Part shown: in pieces, positions 1 to 5,259 of the stretch
Numbering within the stretch: position 1 is the stretch's first letter
Layout of the letters: each line of letters starts with the position of its first letter
Assembly: GCA_030040955.1 (NCBI GenBank)
Contig: JASHSH010000274.1
Span: 1-7,451, forward strand
From: Rhodospirillales bacterium
Lineage (GTDB): Bacteria > Pseudomonadota > Alphaproteobacteria > Rhodospirillales > Magnetospirillaceae
Length of the DNA stretch: 7,451 nt
Reading direction: 5' to 3'
Translations under genes and position numbers: made by a program
Notes under the pieces: generated by a model
What the model was told of the DNA's origin: nothing
Seen by the model: only the letters and a program-made list of their open reading frames with translations
Database searches by the model: none

Positions 1-260
1 GATCTGAGCGAGTTAGTAACCGCTTACAAGACATATGACACGCCGTCGATCTACGTCAACATCGGTAGATTATTCTGAAGCCGTGGTAGCTATTCATGCC
101 ACAATGTAAGCGGTTGATACGGCTAACAAGGATGACACCCATTCGGCTTGCTGGAGAGAAGCGCTGGATCAAGGCGGTCCGTGGCCATGGTAAAGCCTAG
201 CTATGGCGTTCTCGGAAGATCATGTCGTGGTAATGCTCATCCGGCTTAGAATGTCGCTTG
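1..260. other. Non-coding left edge, decayed mobile-element DNA
   Basis: I see no credible gene here. Both strands carry frequent stops, and composition is less GC-rich than in the genes on the right. The minus strand continues downstream of the recombinase remnant but shows only stop-riddled frames. The one clear structure is a perfect 11-bp inverted repeat, AACCGCTTACA at 18-28 and its complement at 105-115, separated by 76 bp. An open plus-strand frame from 203 to 691 is antisense to the recombinase remnant and has no protein-like features, so I do not call it. Confidence 0.5.
18..115. repeat. Perfect 11-bp inverted repeat with 76-bp spacer
   Basis: The arm at 18-28 (AACCGCTTACA) is exactly complementary to 105-115. 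Pairing stops sharply on both sides. The spacer is too long for a terminator hairpin. It could be paired protein-binding sites or the relic of a recombination or transposition end. The function is unknown, and an 11-bp match within 100 bp could still be partly chance. Confidence 0.5.
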
Positions 261-632
261 AAGATAGAAGGAATGACCATCCACTATCTTCGCGGCCTAT
301 GAAATCTGTTCGCTGGCGTCCCAATGGTCCGCGTGGAGTATTGCGACCTCCTGGACGCGTTGACCCATCAGCATCAAGATCCATACCGCGCGGGTATAAA
401 GTGAGTGGACTGGAGCGTCTGGAATTTCCAGCCAGCGGTACAAGCGCACGAACTTATCTCCGTCGAGCCAGCGCATCCCGGTTTGCTTGGGTTCTGCCTC
501 CCTCATGCAGACAAAGACCAGGCCGAACTTGTCGGAGCCCGGAAATTTATTCTTGCCCGACGCTAGCTGGACCGTGGTCCGCAATCTCTGGCGCACCGGC
601 TTGGGAATCGGCTGCGCCAGTCTTGCTCGGAG
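261..632 (-). pseudogene. Tyrosine recombinase/integrase fragment, interrupted
   Basis: A minus-strand frame open from just after a TAA at 635-633 to a TAG at 299-297 encodes the middle of a phage-type tyrosine recombinase. The diagnostic stretch is the start of the catalytic domain: FVRLYRWLEIPDAPVH, then YTRAVWILMLMGQRVQEVAI, where the Arg of GQR fits the box I catalytic arginine. The TAG falls where this family usually has Trp, before a TKxGRPH-like beta-hairpin. In-frame sequence past it (AAKIVDGHSFYL) still resembles that hairpin, then further stops follow near 258. The N-terminal DNA-binding domain and the HxxR and Tyr motifs are absent. It is therefore a dead fragment of an integrase, probably the one that brought in the element ending at the tRNA-Glu site 900 bp away. 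Family identification is from motif memory only. Confidence 0.7.
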
Positions 633-641
633 TTATGGCCG

Positions 642-1028
642 TCAAGGGATCGCGGGTCGTATATCAGTTGCGGCGAAATCGTTGCCCTTGAACAGCAAGG
701 GAAGGTCGCGCGTCCGCGCGAGCGCGTAAGCGGCGCAGTTGAGCTGCGCCTTGTTGCCCCGTCCCTTGCCATAGCGCTTGAAGGCATCGAAGGCCGCATC
801 GACCATCGCCTCGTCAAATGGGACCACAACGATTCCCGAGCGCTCGATCAGCTCATGCAGGATGGGAATGGAGTTGCTACCGCTCCGTGAAACCAGGACG
901 ATCTCCGTTTCCAACAACGTGACGGCGGAAATCAGCCGCGACGGGGCGGAGAGGATCGCGTCGCGGTAGACACCGCTATCTGGTTCTCCGGTGATGGCTG
1001 CGAAGATGGCCGATGTGTCGATGACCAT
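642..1028 (-). CDS. vapC: VapC-like PIN-domain toxin lacking a catalytic Asp
   Basis: This encodes 128 residues of a PIN-domain endoribonuclease, the toxin of a type II toxin-antitoxin pair that normally cleaves RNA using three or four acidic residues and Mg2+. Visible motifs are MVIDTSAI with Asp4, LLETE with Glu40, and the C-terminal LLFKGNDFAATDI with Asp117. In this subfamily the third motif normally reads LNFGDCxxYALA and supplies another catalytic Asp. Here residues 96-103 read LNCAAYAL, so three codons (Phe-Gly-Asp) are missing cleanly in frame at 737/738, while both flanks are preserved. Length also fits a family of about 131 residues minus three. The toxin is therefore probably inactive although the frame is open. 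The ATG at 1028 overlaps the vapB stop as TGATG, implying translational coupling. Confidence 0.85.
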   Translation of the reverse strand: MVIDTSAIFAAITGEPDSGVYRDAILSAPSRLISAVTLLETEIVLVSRSGSNSIPILHELIERSGIVVVPFDEAMVDAAFDAFKRYGKGRGNKAQLNCAAYALARTRDLPLLFKGNDFAATDIRPAIP

Positions 1029-1279
1029 CAGTGCGGCAGGCCATCCGGGCCATAGCCGATGATCTCATCGGGAGACCGGCGGTCGAGAACGGGCAATTGG
1101 GCTAGGCGATCGAAAAGACCTTCGATTGCGGCCCTCTGATCGGCGACGTGCCGACGCGGCGTGCGCGCCAAGCGCTCCTCGATGGCGCGGACCACAGCCG
1201 TATCAATATCTTCGCCCGTGGCGGTCGCGAGCTGACGCGCCAGTACACCCGCCTTCGGGGCATGAATTTCGAGGCTCAT
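1028..1279 (-). CDS. vapB: VapB-type antitoxin
   Basis: This is an 83-residue antitoxin that should bind the VapC partner and repress their shared promoter. The N-terminal half (MSLEIHAPKAGVLARQLA, then a helix-rich stretch to EERLART) matches the DNA-binding, dimerising part of the PSK/Rv0300-like VapB family. The C-terminal tail, SPDEIIGYGPDGLPH, is the typical toxin-binding end (usually DEILGYDxxGLP). I chose the ATG at 1279 because a GGGA lies about six bases upstream and family members begin with this residue. A TTG at 1297 would add six residues without similarity. The stop shares one base with the vapC start. Since the toxin has lost an active-site residue, the antitoxin may now survive as an orphan regulator or as protection against related toxins; this is inference. 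Confidence 0.85.
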   Translation of the reverse strand: MSLEIHAPKAGVLARQLATATGEDIDTAVVRAIEERLARTPRRHVADQRAAIEGLFDRLAQLPVLDRRSPDEIIGYGPDGLPH

Positions 1280-1310
1280 GAAAGTTCCCAAACGCAAGCC
1301 AACTCAGATA

Positions 1311-1339
1311 AATATATACATCCGAGGGCCGAAGCGGAA
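1311..1339 (-). promoter_or_regulatory. Candidate vapBC promoter
   Basis: On the minus strand TTCCGC (1339-1334) is followed after 17 bases by TATATT (1316-1311). It sits in an AT-rich island (TGTATATATTTATC) unlike the GC-rich surroundings. Transcription would begin near 1304, about 25 bases before the vapB ATG. The -10 is good and the -35 moderate. Antitoxins of this type usually autoregulate from such a site, but I see no clear operator palindrome. Confidence 0.4.
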
Positions 1340-1414
1340 CGGATCTAGCGGGTATGGAATTCGCTCTGCCTTCATTTGTGGCTTGCGGGACAATTTGGGG
1401 ACACTCGGATCGCG

Positions 1415-1454
1415 ATTGGGTGCGTCTTAGTGCGGTTGGGCGCGGCCTAATGCG
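1415..1454. repeat. Tandem pair of imperfect 20-bp direct repeats beside the tRNA site
   Basis: 1415-1434 and 1435-1454 align without gaps at 15 of 20 positions (core TTGGGYGCGKCYTARTGCG). They abut each other and end 42 bases before the tRNA-Glu fragment. Tyrosine recombinases bind short directly repeated arm sites flanking the attachment core, so these are reasonable candidates. No third copy is visible in the window. Confidence 0.4.
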
Positions 1455-1468
1455 TTGAAATCATTTGT

Positions 1469-1489
1469 TCGCGCTGCTGACGAGCGCGA
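1469..1489. other. Perfect 7-bp hairpin just before the tRNA-Glu fragment
   Basis: TCGCGCT at 1469-1475 pairs fully with AGCGCGA at 1483-1489 around a 7-base loop (GCTGACG). It lies eight bases before the preserved tRNA sequence, in DNA that belongs to the element rather than to the tRNA. There is no T run, so it does not look like an intrinsic terminator. It could be a recombinase or directionality-factor site, or chance in GC-rich DNA. Confidence 0.35.
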
Positions 1490-1496
1490 CTCAATT

Positions 1497-1543
1497 GCCC
1501 TTTCACGGCGGTAACAGGGGTTCGAATCCCCTTGGGGACGCCA
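1497..1543 (+). other. Attachment-site remnant: 3' portion of tRNA-Glu(UUC)
   Basis: The stretch reproduces the end of a bacterial tRNA-Glu gene. It has the anticodon loop CTTTCAC (1500-1506, anticodon TTC), the 3' anticodon-stem strand GGCGG (1507-1511), and the T arm AGGGG-TTCGAAT-CCCCT (1516-1532). The 3' acceptor strand TGGGGAC (1533-1539), discriminator G and encoded CCA (1541-1543) follow. The 5' half is absent: no GTCCCC acceptor strand, no D arm, and the 5' anticodon stem reads TTGCC instead of CCGCC. It cannot fold into a tRNA. Integrases that use tRNA genes cross over at the anticodon or T loop and leave such a 3' duplicate at the far end of the element. The element therefore lies to the left of this point and the original chromosome to the right. 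An intact tRNA-Glu should lie beyond the left edge. Confidence 0.85.
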
Positions 1544-1765
1544 TTCCCGACGATCATGGGCGATGGGAAATCCAGGTGCCGCTGCCGTGGGCCGGCCCTT
1601 GCCGACATTCCCAATCGGCTACGGTCTGGACCCATCAAGTGTCTTGACCGGGTGAGAGTCTCGTGCTGCAAGTTCCCCGAATGAGGCCGACGATGGATCA
1701 TCGCTTCCGGGTCGCCGGATAGTCCCATCGGGGCCGTTCCATTGTCCGAGGACGGGAACGAGCGA

Positions 1766-2698
1766 ATGAGAAAACCGGTCTTGGTGGCGGTGGCGCTTGC
1801 CGCAGCGCGATTGTGCGTCTCGACCGCGAATGCGGACGGGATATTGCAGCAGGAATCGATGATCCCGGCCACATTCTCCGGATTTTTCGGCAAGAAGACG
1901 GTGCAGCTGGAAACGCTGGTACTGCGGCCGGACGACGGCGAAAAGCATCCGCTCGTCATCATCAATCACCATGCACCCGATTGGGACTCGGCGCGACCGC
2001 ACATGCGACCGACCGACTCCCAGCTGACGATCCCAGCGGTTCAATTTGCCCGGCGCGGATGGGTCACCGTCATTCTCTTGCGGCGCGGCTTTGGCCGTTC
2101 CGAGGACGGCACCAACGCCGGCGTGGTATACGACAGTATCGGCCATTGCGGAAACAACGACTATGTCAAATCCGCCAGCGCGGGAGCCGAAGACATAGCG
2201 GCTGGGATCGATTATTTTGCGAAGCAACCCTATGTCGATGCCACGCGAATTGTGAGCGTCGGCCATTCCGACGGCGGATTGGCCACTTTGGCGCTGACTG
2301 CGGGGCAAGTCCCCGGACTGTTCTCGGCCATTGTCTTTACGCCTGGCGCGGGTCACTTCGGAAACTCCTACGCCGTCTGCAGCGAGGATCGGCTCGTGGG
2401 CGCCGCTCGCACGTTTGGCAAGACCTCCCGCGTGCCAGTTCTTTGGGTGACTGCCGAAAACGACCGCGATTTCCCGCCGGAACTCGCGAAAAGAATGGTC
2501 GCCGCATTTCACGATGGCGGCGGCAACGTAACCTTCGTTTTGGCGCCTCCGACGAGAATGGATGGATTCAAACTGTTCACGTCGTCGCAGAGCATGAAGG
2601 AGTGGACACCTATCGTCGACTCGTTCCTGAAGTCCCAAGGAATGAACCCGCGGGCTCCGTTGTTGGACGATTCCTCTTTGACCAACCTCGTGCACTAG
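1766..2698 (+). CDS. Secreted alpha/beta hydrolase (dienelactone hydrolase-like), His site altered
   Basis: The 310-residue protein begins with a Sec signal peptide (MRKPVLVAVALAAARL, cleavage expected after ANA at 21-23), so it should act in the periplasm. The rest is an alpha/beta-hydrolase fold. It has the strand HPLVIINHHAPD (61-72), the oxyanion/helix region WVTVILLRRGFGRS, the nucleophile elbow GHSDGG with Ser168, and the acid in TAENDRDFP with Asp233. Cys128 and Cys205, in the IGHCGNNDY and VCSEDRLV motifs, may form a disulfide. Family relatives end with DGHxLF, which supplies the catalytic His. Here the stretch reads MDGFKLF, putting Phe268 in that place, so activity is doubtful or relies on another His. 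The ATG at 1766 is preferred to a TTG at 1742 because the signal peptide starts there. A weak promoter with TTGACC at 1644-1649 is possible. The substrate is unknown. Confidence 0.8.
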   Translation: MRKPVLVAVALAAARLCVSTANADGILQQESMIPATFSGFFGKKTVQLETLVLRPDDGEKHPLVIINHHAPDWDSARPHMRPTDSQLTIPAVQFARRGWVTVILLRRGFGRSEDGTNAGVVYDSIGHCGNNDYVKSASAGAEDIAAGIDYFAKQPYVDATRIVSVGHSDGGLATLALTAGQVPGLFSAIVFTPGAGHFGNSYAVCSEDRLVGAARTFGKTSRVPVLWVTAENDRDFPPELAKRMVAAFHDGGGNVTFVLAPPTRMDGFKLFTSSQSMKEWTPIVDSFLKSQGMNPRAPLLDDSSLTNLVH

Positions 2699-2799
2699 GA
2701 ACGACGGCCGCCCACCGGTACGCAGTCTCCTTTCCTCTGGCGCGCCAAGCCCGAGGACGGTTTCGCGATCACGGCGGGTTTTCGGGCTCGCGGGCGGCT

Positions 2800-2853
2800 G
2801 TGGCTGTCAGGCCTTCCCGGCGCCGGGGCGCCGGTGACACGAATGACAGCCGC
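2800..2853. repeat. Nested inverted repeats, possible bidirectional terminator or REP-like element
   Basis: Two perfect palindromic pairs share one centre. The outer arm GGCTGTCA (2802-2809) pairs with TGACAGCC (2844-2851), and the inner arm CCGGCGCC (2817-2824) pairs with GGCGCCGG (2827-2834). As RNA or single-stranded DNA this gives a long stem with internal loops. It lies about 100 bases after the hydrolase stop and 170 bases after the cobF stop, a natural place to end both transcripts. No U tract follows on either strand, so intrinsic termination is not proven. Because it is long and symmetrical, a dispersed repeat family is an alternative. Confidence 0.5.
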
Positions 2854-2935
2854 TTGCCGCTTACAGTTGCGCGGGCGGCCGCGGCCTAGCCGCTATATGC
2901 AACGCCCCGGGTTCCCTCTTAGCCCCAGATGCTGA

Positions 2936-3021
2936 TCACTCGGGGAACGCGGTGCGCCATTCCTCGATGAAGGAGGGTCGCGCGGCCACCGTCGATCTGC
3001 CCCGGGGTGTTGCGGCCGGCC
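2936..3021 (-). pseudogene. Possible C-terminal remnant of a gene lost downstream of cobF
   Basis: Directly after the cobF stop, one minus-strand frame reads to a TGA at 2938-2936 and ends with RPSFIEEWRTAFPE, which looks like a genuine protein C-terminus. It has mixed charges, aromatic residues and no low-complexity bias. In the adjacent frame an ATG overlaps the cobF stop as TGATG and opens 34 codons (to 2919) with no recognisable features. A plausible reading is a coupled downstream gene reduced to its two ends by deletion and frameshift. I cannot name the family, and chance remains possible. Confidence 0.25.
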
Positions 3022-3022
3022 A

Positions 3023-3799
3023 TCAATCGTCCGATTCCCCGCTCACTCCCTTGCGCAGCAGATAGGTGTCCATGATCCAGCCGTGACGCTGCCGGGCTTC
3101 GCGTCGCACGCGCTCGATCTCGTCGACGACTTCCTTCAGCTTGCCCGCGACCAGGATTTCGTCCTCGGTGCCGACATAGGCGCCCCAATAAATATCGATG
3201 TCCCGATCCGCGAAGCGCGTATAGGTGTCGTTGGCGTCCAGCATGACGACCACGCTATCGACATTGTTAGGGAAGCCTTCGGCGAGGCGGCGCCCGGTCG
3301 TGACCTCGATCGACTGGCCGATCCGGTTGAGAGTCGTCTTGTGGCGGGCCGCCAGTGCCTGGATGCTGCTGATGCCGGGGATGACCTCGTAATCGATCCG
3401 GTGCGCGCCGGTCTTGGCGATCGCCTCGACGATACGGATGGTGCTGTCGTACAGGGTCGGGTCGCCCCATACCAGAAATCCCGCGCATTCGCCGTCCCGC
3501 ATCTCCTCCGCAATCAGCCGCTCAAAAACGAGCCGCTTATCGCGATTGAGACCGTCGATGGTCGCTGCGTAGTCGAGCGGCTGGCGCTGCCAGGCCGGGC
3601 TGTCCGCATCGACGAATCTGTAATCGCTTCCTTCGATATAGCGATTGCAGATTTCCTTGCGGAATGCATTCAACTTCGCCTTGTCCGGTCCCTTGTCCAT
3701 CATGAAGAAGACATCGACCTGGTTCAGCGCGTTCACGGCCTGGATCGTGACATATTCCGGGTTGCCCGCTCCGATGCCGATGATGAGGATTTTCTTCAT
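3023..3799 (-). CDS. cobF: Precorrin-6A synthase (deacetylating)
   Basis: CobF methylates precorrin-5 at C-1 using SAM and releases acetate to give precorrin-6A, a cytoplasmic step found only in the aerobic cobalamin pathway. The 258-residue protein shows the tetrapyrrole methylase fold. It has GIGAGNPEYVT at residues 8-18 near the N-terminus, NQVDVFFMMDKG (26-37), the substrate/SAM loop LVWGDPTLYDST (109-120), IPGISSIQALAARH (140-153), and the CobF-typical ending HGWIMDTYLLRK (239-250). I chose the ATG at 3799 because the family begins MKKILIIGIG and a GGAG (3812-3809) lies nine bases upstream; an ATG at 3829 would add ten unrelated residues. No other cob gene is in the window, so the rest of the pathway must be elsewhere. 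I found no cobalamin riboswitch B12 box upstream. Expression may come from readthrough of queH. Confidence 0.92.
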   Translation of the reverse strand: MKKILIIGIGAGNPEYVTIQAVNALNQVDVFFMMDKGPDKAKLNAFRKEICNRYIEGSDYRFVDADSPAWQRQPLDYAATIDGLNRDKRLVFERLIAEEMRDGECAGFLVWGDPTLYDSTIRIVEAIAKTGAHRIDYEVIPGISSIQALAARHKTTLNRIGQSIEVTTGRRLAEGFPNNVDSVVVMLDANDTYTRFADRDIDIYWGAYVGTEDEILVAGKLKEVVDEIERVRREARQRHGWIMDTYLLRKGVSGESDD

Positions 3800-3813
3800 G
3801 CCTCGGATCTCCG

Positions 3814-3980
3814 TCATGCCGAGGCGCAAGGCCTGCTACGTCCGCGCGTCTCGTCGATCGTCAGGGGCCGGCCGATCGGGGGGAGGCCCGCTGCGGGCAG
3901 GTTGGCGGGTCGCGGACCTTGCAGCCCGCGCCGATCGGCGTCGCCGCCAGCCTGTCGCCGGAATTGAGGCCCTTGGACCG
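3814..3980 (-). pseudogene. C-terminal relic of a ScfR/DUF2083-type XRE regulator
   Basis: The gap between queH and cobF holds a decayed gene end on the minus strand. One frame gives SGDRLAATPIGAGCK (to 3919) and continues VRDPPTCPQRA (to 3885). The next frame then gives PPIGRPLTIDETRGR and stops at 3816-3814. Joined, this matches the Cys-rich end of short-chain fatty acyl-CoA regulators of the XRE/DUF2083 family, which typically read PIGxGCKVCERxxCPQRAFPPIGRPLxIDE. The frame changes at a run of six G on the plus strand (3878-3883), where one base is missing from an expected Phe-Pro-Pro. The second Cys of the metal-binding-like motif is Arg (CGC for TGC). The HTH and core domains are absent, cut off at the end of queH. 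This is motif recognition from memory, not a search. Confidence 0.6.
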
Positions 3981-4004
3981 CCACAGCACGCCGCAACGCC
4001 AGGC

Positions 4005-4676
4005 CTACGGCTCCGCCTTGGGGCCCGTGCCGTAATACTGCGTGCCGATGGCGATCGGTGCACGGCCCTGGCTTTCGCGGTGCCGGTTGGTGTCGCGCAG
4101 CGAGTAGATGCAGCCGCAATATTCCTGCTGATAGAATTGCTCGCGCTTGCTGATCTCGATCATGCGCGCCGAGCCGCCGCCCTTGCGCCAGTTGTAGTCC
4201 CAATAGACCAGGCTTTCGTAGCGGCCGGCCGCGCGGCGGCCGCAATCGTTGATCTGGTCCATGTTCTTCCAGCGCGAGATGCCGAGCGAGCTGGTCATCA
4301 CCGGGAAGCCGTGCTCGTGGGCATAGAGCGCGGTACGCTCGAAGCGCATGTCGAAGCACATGGTGCAGCGAACGCCGCGCTCGGGCTCCCATTCCATGCC
4401 CTTGGCGCGCGCGAACCAGTTCTGCTTGTCGTAGTCGGCGTCGATGAATTCGATGCCGTGCTTCCCGGCGAAGCGCACATTCTCGTCCTTGCGCAGAAGG
4501 TATTCGCGCTCGGGATGGATGTTGGGGTTGTAGAAGAAGATGGTGAAATCCACACCCGAAGCGAGCATCGCCTCCATCACCTCGCCCGAACAGGGCGCGC
4601 AGCAGGAGTGCAGCAGGACCTTCGTCTGCCCGCCCGGCGGGATCAGTTGTGGCCGTTCGAAGCCTTCCATAGGCAT
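4005..4676 (-). CDS. queH: Epoxyqueuosine reductase QueH
   Basis: QueH performs the last step of queuosine synthesis, reducing epoxyqueuosine to queuosine at position 34 of tRNAs for Asp, Asn, His and Tyr. It is the non-B12 alternative to QueG. The 223-residue protein has the complete family signature. It shows LLHSCCAPCS with the adjacent Cys25-Cys26 and Cys29 near the N-terminus, FFYNPNIHPEREYLLR (47-62), a CTMC pair (Cys104, Cys107), and CGC at 187-189, the likely redox pair. These cysteines hold an iron-sulfur cluster and take part in electron transfer in characterised members. ATG at 4676 is used; a second ATG at 4670 is possible and neither has a strong ribosome binding site. The gene is divergent from the cupin operon, with 148 bases between them, and is followed by the regulator relic and cobF. 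Confidence 0.93.
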   Translation of the reverse strand: MPMEGFERPQLIPPGGQTKVLLHSCCAPCSGEVMEAMLASGVDFTIFFYNPNIHPEREYLLRKDENVRFAGKHGIEFIDADYDKQNWFARAKGMEWEPERGVRCTMCFDMRFERTALYAHEHGFPVMTSSLGISRWKNMDQINDCGRRAAGRYESLVYWDYNWRKGGGSARMIEISKREQFYQQEYCGCIYSLRDTNRHRESQGRAPIAIGTQYYGTGPKAEP

Positions 4677-4738
4677 TGTGTAGCGGATTTTGCCCGATCC
4701 CGCACCACCCCTCGCCGGAGCCGGCTACCAGGCTCGCT

Positions 4739-4767
4739 GGCCAATGCGCGGCGGCCAATGCTATAAC
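4739..4767 (+). promoter_or_regulatory. Candidate promoter/operator of the sugar operon
   Basis: In the divergent gap a TATAAC (4762-4767) is a fair -10 box for the cupin operon, 57 bases before its ATG. No good -35 lies 17 bases before it. Instead there are two direct copies of GGCCAATG (4739-4746 and 4753-4760), 14 bases apart, directly in front of the -10. They could be an activator site compensating for the poor -35, but this is weak evidence. Confidence 0.25.
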
Positions 4768-4824
4768 CTCGCCGCTTACGCGGGAGGCGCGGGCTGAGCC
4801 GGCGCATCCCTGGGGAGATCGCCG

Positions 4825-5259
4825 ATGCCGCACCCGAAAATCCGCCCGGTGACCGAGGCCGAGCGGAAGGATTGGCCCAAGGCCGTGATCGTTCCGCTCG
4901 AGCCGCCCCATGCGGACGAGCGGGGCGTGATCCAGCCGCTCGTCGACACGCACATGGAATCCTGCGTGCTGATCACCTCGAAGAAGGGAACCGTGCGCGC
5001 CAACCATTTCCACCACACCGACTGGCACTACTGCTACGTCGTGGAGGGGGAGATCGATTATTTCGAGCGGCCGCACGGATCGAACGAGACGCCGAAGAAA
5101 TACACGATACGCAAAGGGCAGATGTTCTTCACCGGCCCCATGGTCGATCATGCGATGGTGTTCACCAAGGACACCACCTTCATCACCTGGGGACGCAATT
5201 CGCGCGCCCAGGAGGTTTACGAGGCGGACGTGGAGCGCATCCCACCGATCCATTCCTGA
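4825..5259 (+). CDS. Small cupin protein, probable sugar-nucleotide isomerase/epimerase
   Basis: The 144-residue single-domain cupin has a clear ribosome binding site (GGGGAG at 4812-4817, seven bases before ATG). Cupin motif 1 is GTVRANHFHHTDWHYCYVVEGEIDYF (split here at residues 55-80), with His61, His63, His64, His68 and Glu74 as candidate metal or catalytic ligands. Motif 2 is GQMFFTGPMVDHAMVF, with His109. Proteins of this size inside sugar gene clusters act on 4-keto nucleotide sugars as 3,5-epimerases or 3,4-ketoisomerases, or serve as sugar-binding subunits. Its position as first gene of an operon with a sugar C-methyltransferase and an SDR supports this type of role. The exact reaction cannot be read from the sequence. 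Its stop codon overlaps the likely start of the next gene. Confidence 0.8.
   Translation: MPHPKIRPVTEAERKDWPKAVIVPLEPPHADERGVIQPLVDTHMESCVLITSKKGTVRANHFHHTDWHYCYVVEGEIDYFERPHGSNETPKKYTIRKGQMFFTGPMVDHAMVFTKDTTFITWGRNSRAQEVYEADVERIPPIHS

Larger units (their letters stand above)
2699..3022. other. Convergent intergenic region between hydrolase and cobF
   Basis: This 324-base gap separates two genes that point at each other. It contains a nested inverted repeat at 2800-2853 and, on the minus strand directly after cobF, a short stretch that looks like the tail of a lost gene (2936-3021). I see no complete gene and no RNA gene in it. The plus-strand frame that crosses it is an arginine-rich shadow of the hydrolase. 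Confidence 0.6.

Noticed and set aside
203..691. 162-codon plus-strand open frame
   Set aside because: It is opposite the integrase remnant and the vapC end, Arg/Ser/Pro-rich, with no ribosome binding site or domain.
1469..1543. Functional tRNA-Glu gene
   Set aside because: The acceptor 5' strand, D arm and correct 5' anticodon stem are missing, so no cloverleaf can form.
1619..2695. 358-codon minus-strand and 358-codon plus-strand alternative frames over the hydrolase
   Set aside because: Both are shadows of the hydrolase frame, which has a signal peptide and a nucleophile elbow; the alternatives have no recognisable domain.
3800..4004. Cobalamin riboswitch upstream of cobF
   Set aside because: I looked for a B12 box on the minus strand and found no convincing match. 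The stretch is better explained by the regulator relic.
3814..5253. 479-codon minus-strand open frame
   Set aside because: It spans cupin antisense, the divergent promoter region, a shadow frame of queH and the relic zone. The residue mix is typical of GC-rich antisense frames. Only its last 25 or so codons coincide with the regulator relic, which is described separately.
4872..5255. ATG at 4872 as start of the methyltransferase
   Set aside because: It would add 128 residues read out of frame through the whole cupin gene, with Arg- and His-rich sequence unlike any N-terminal domain. The zinc motif normally sits at the very N-terminus.
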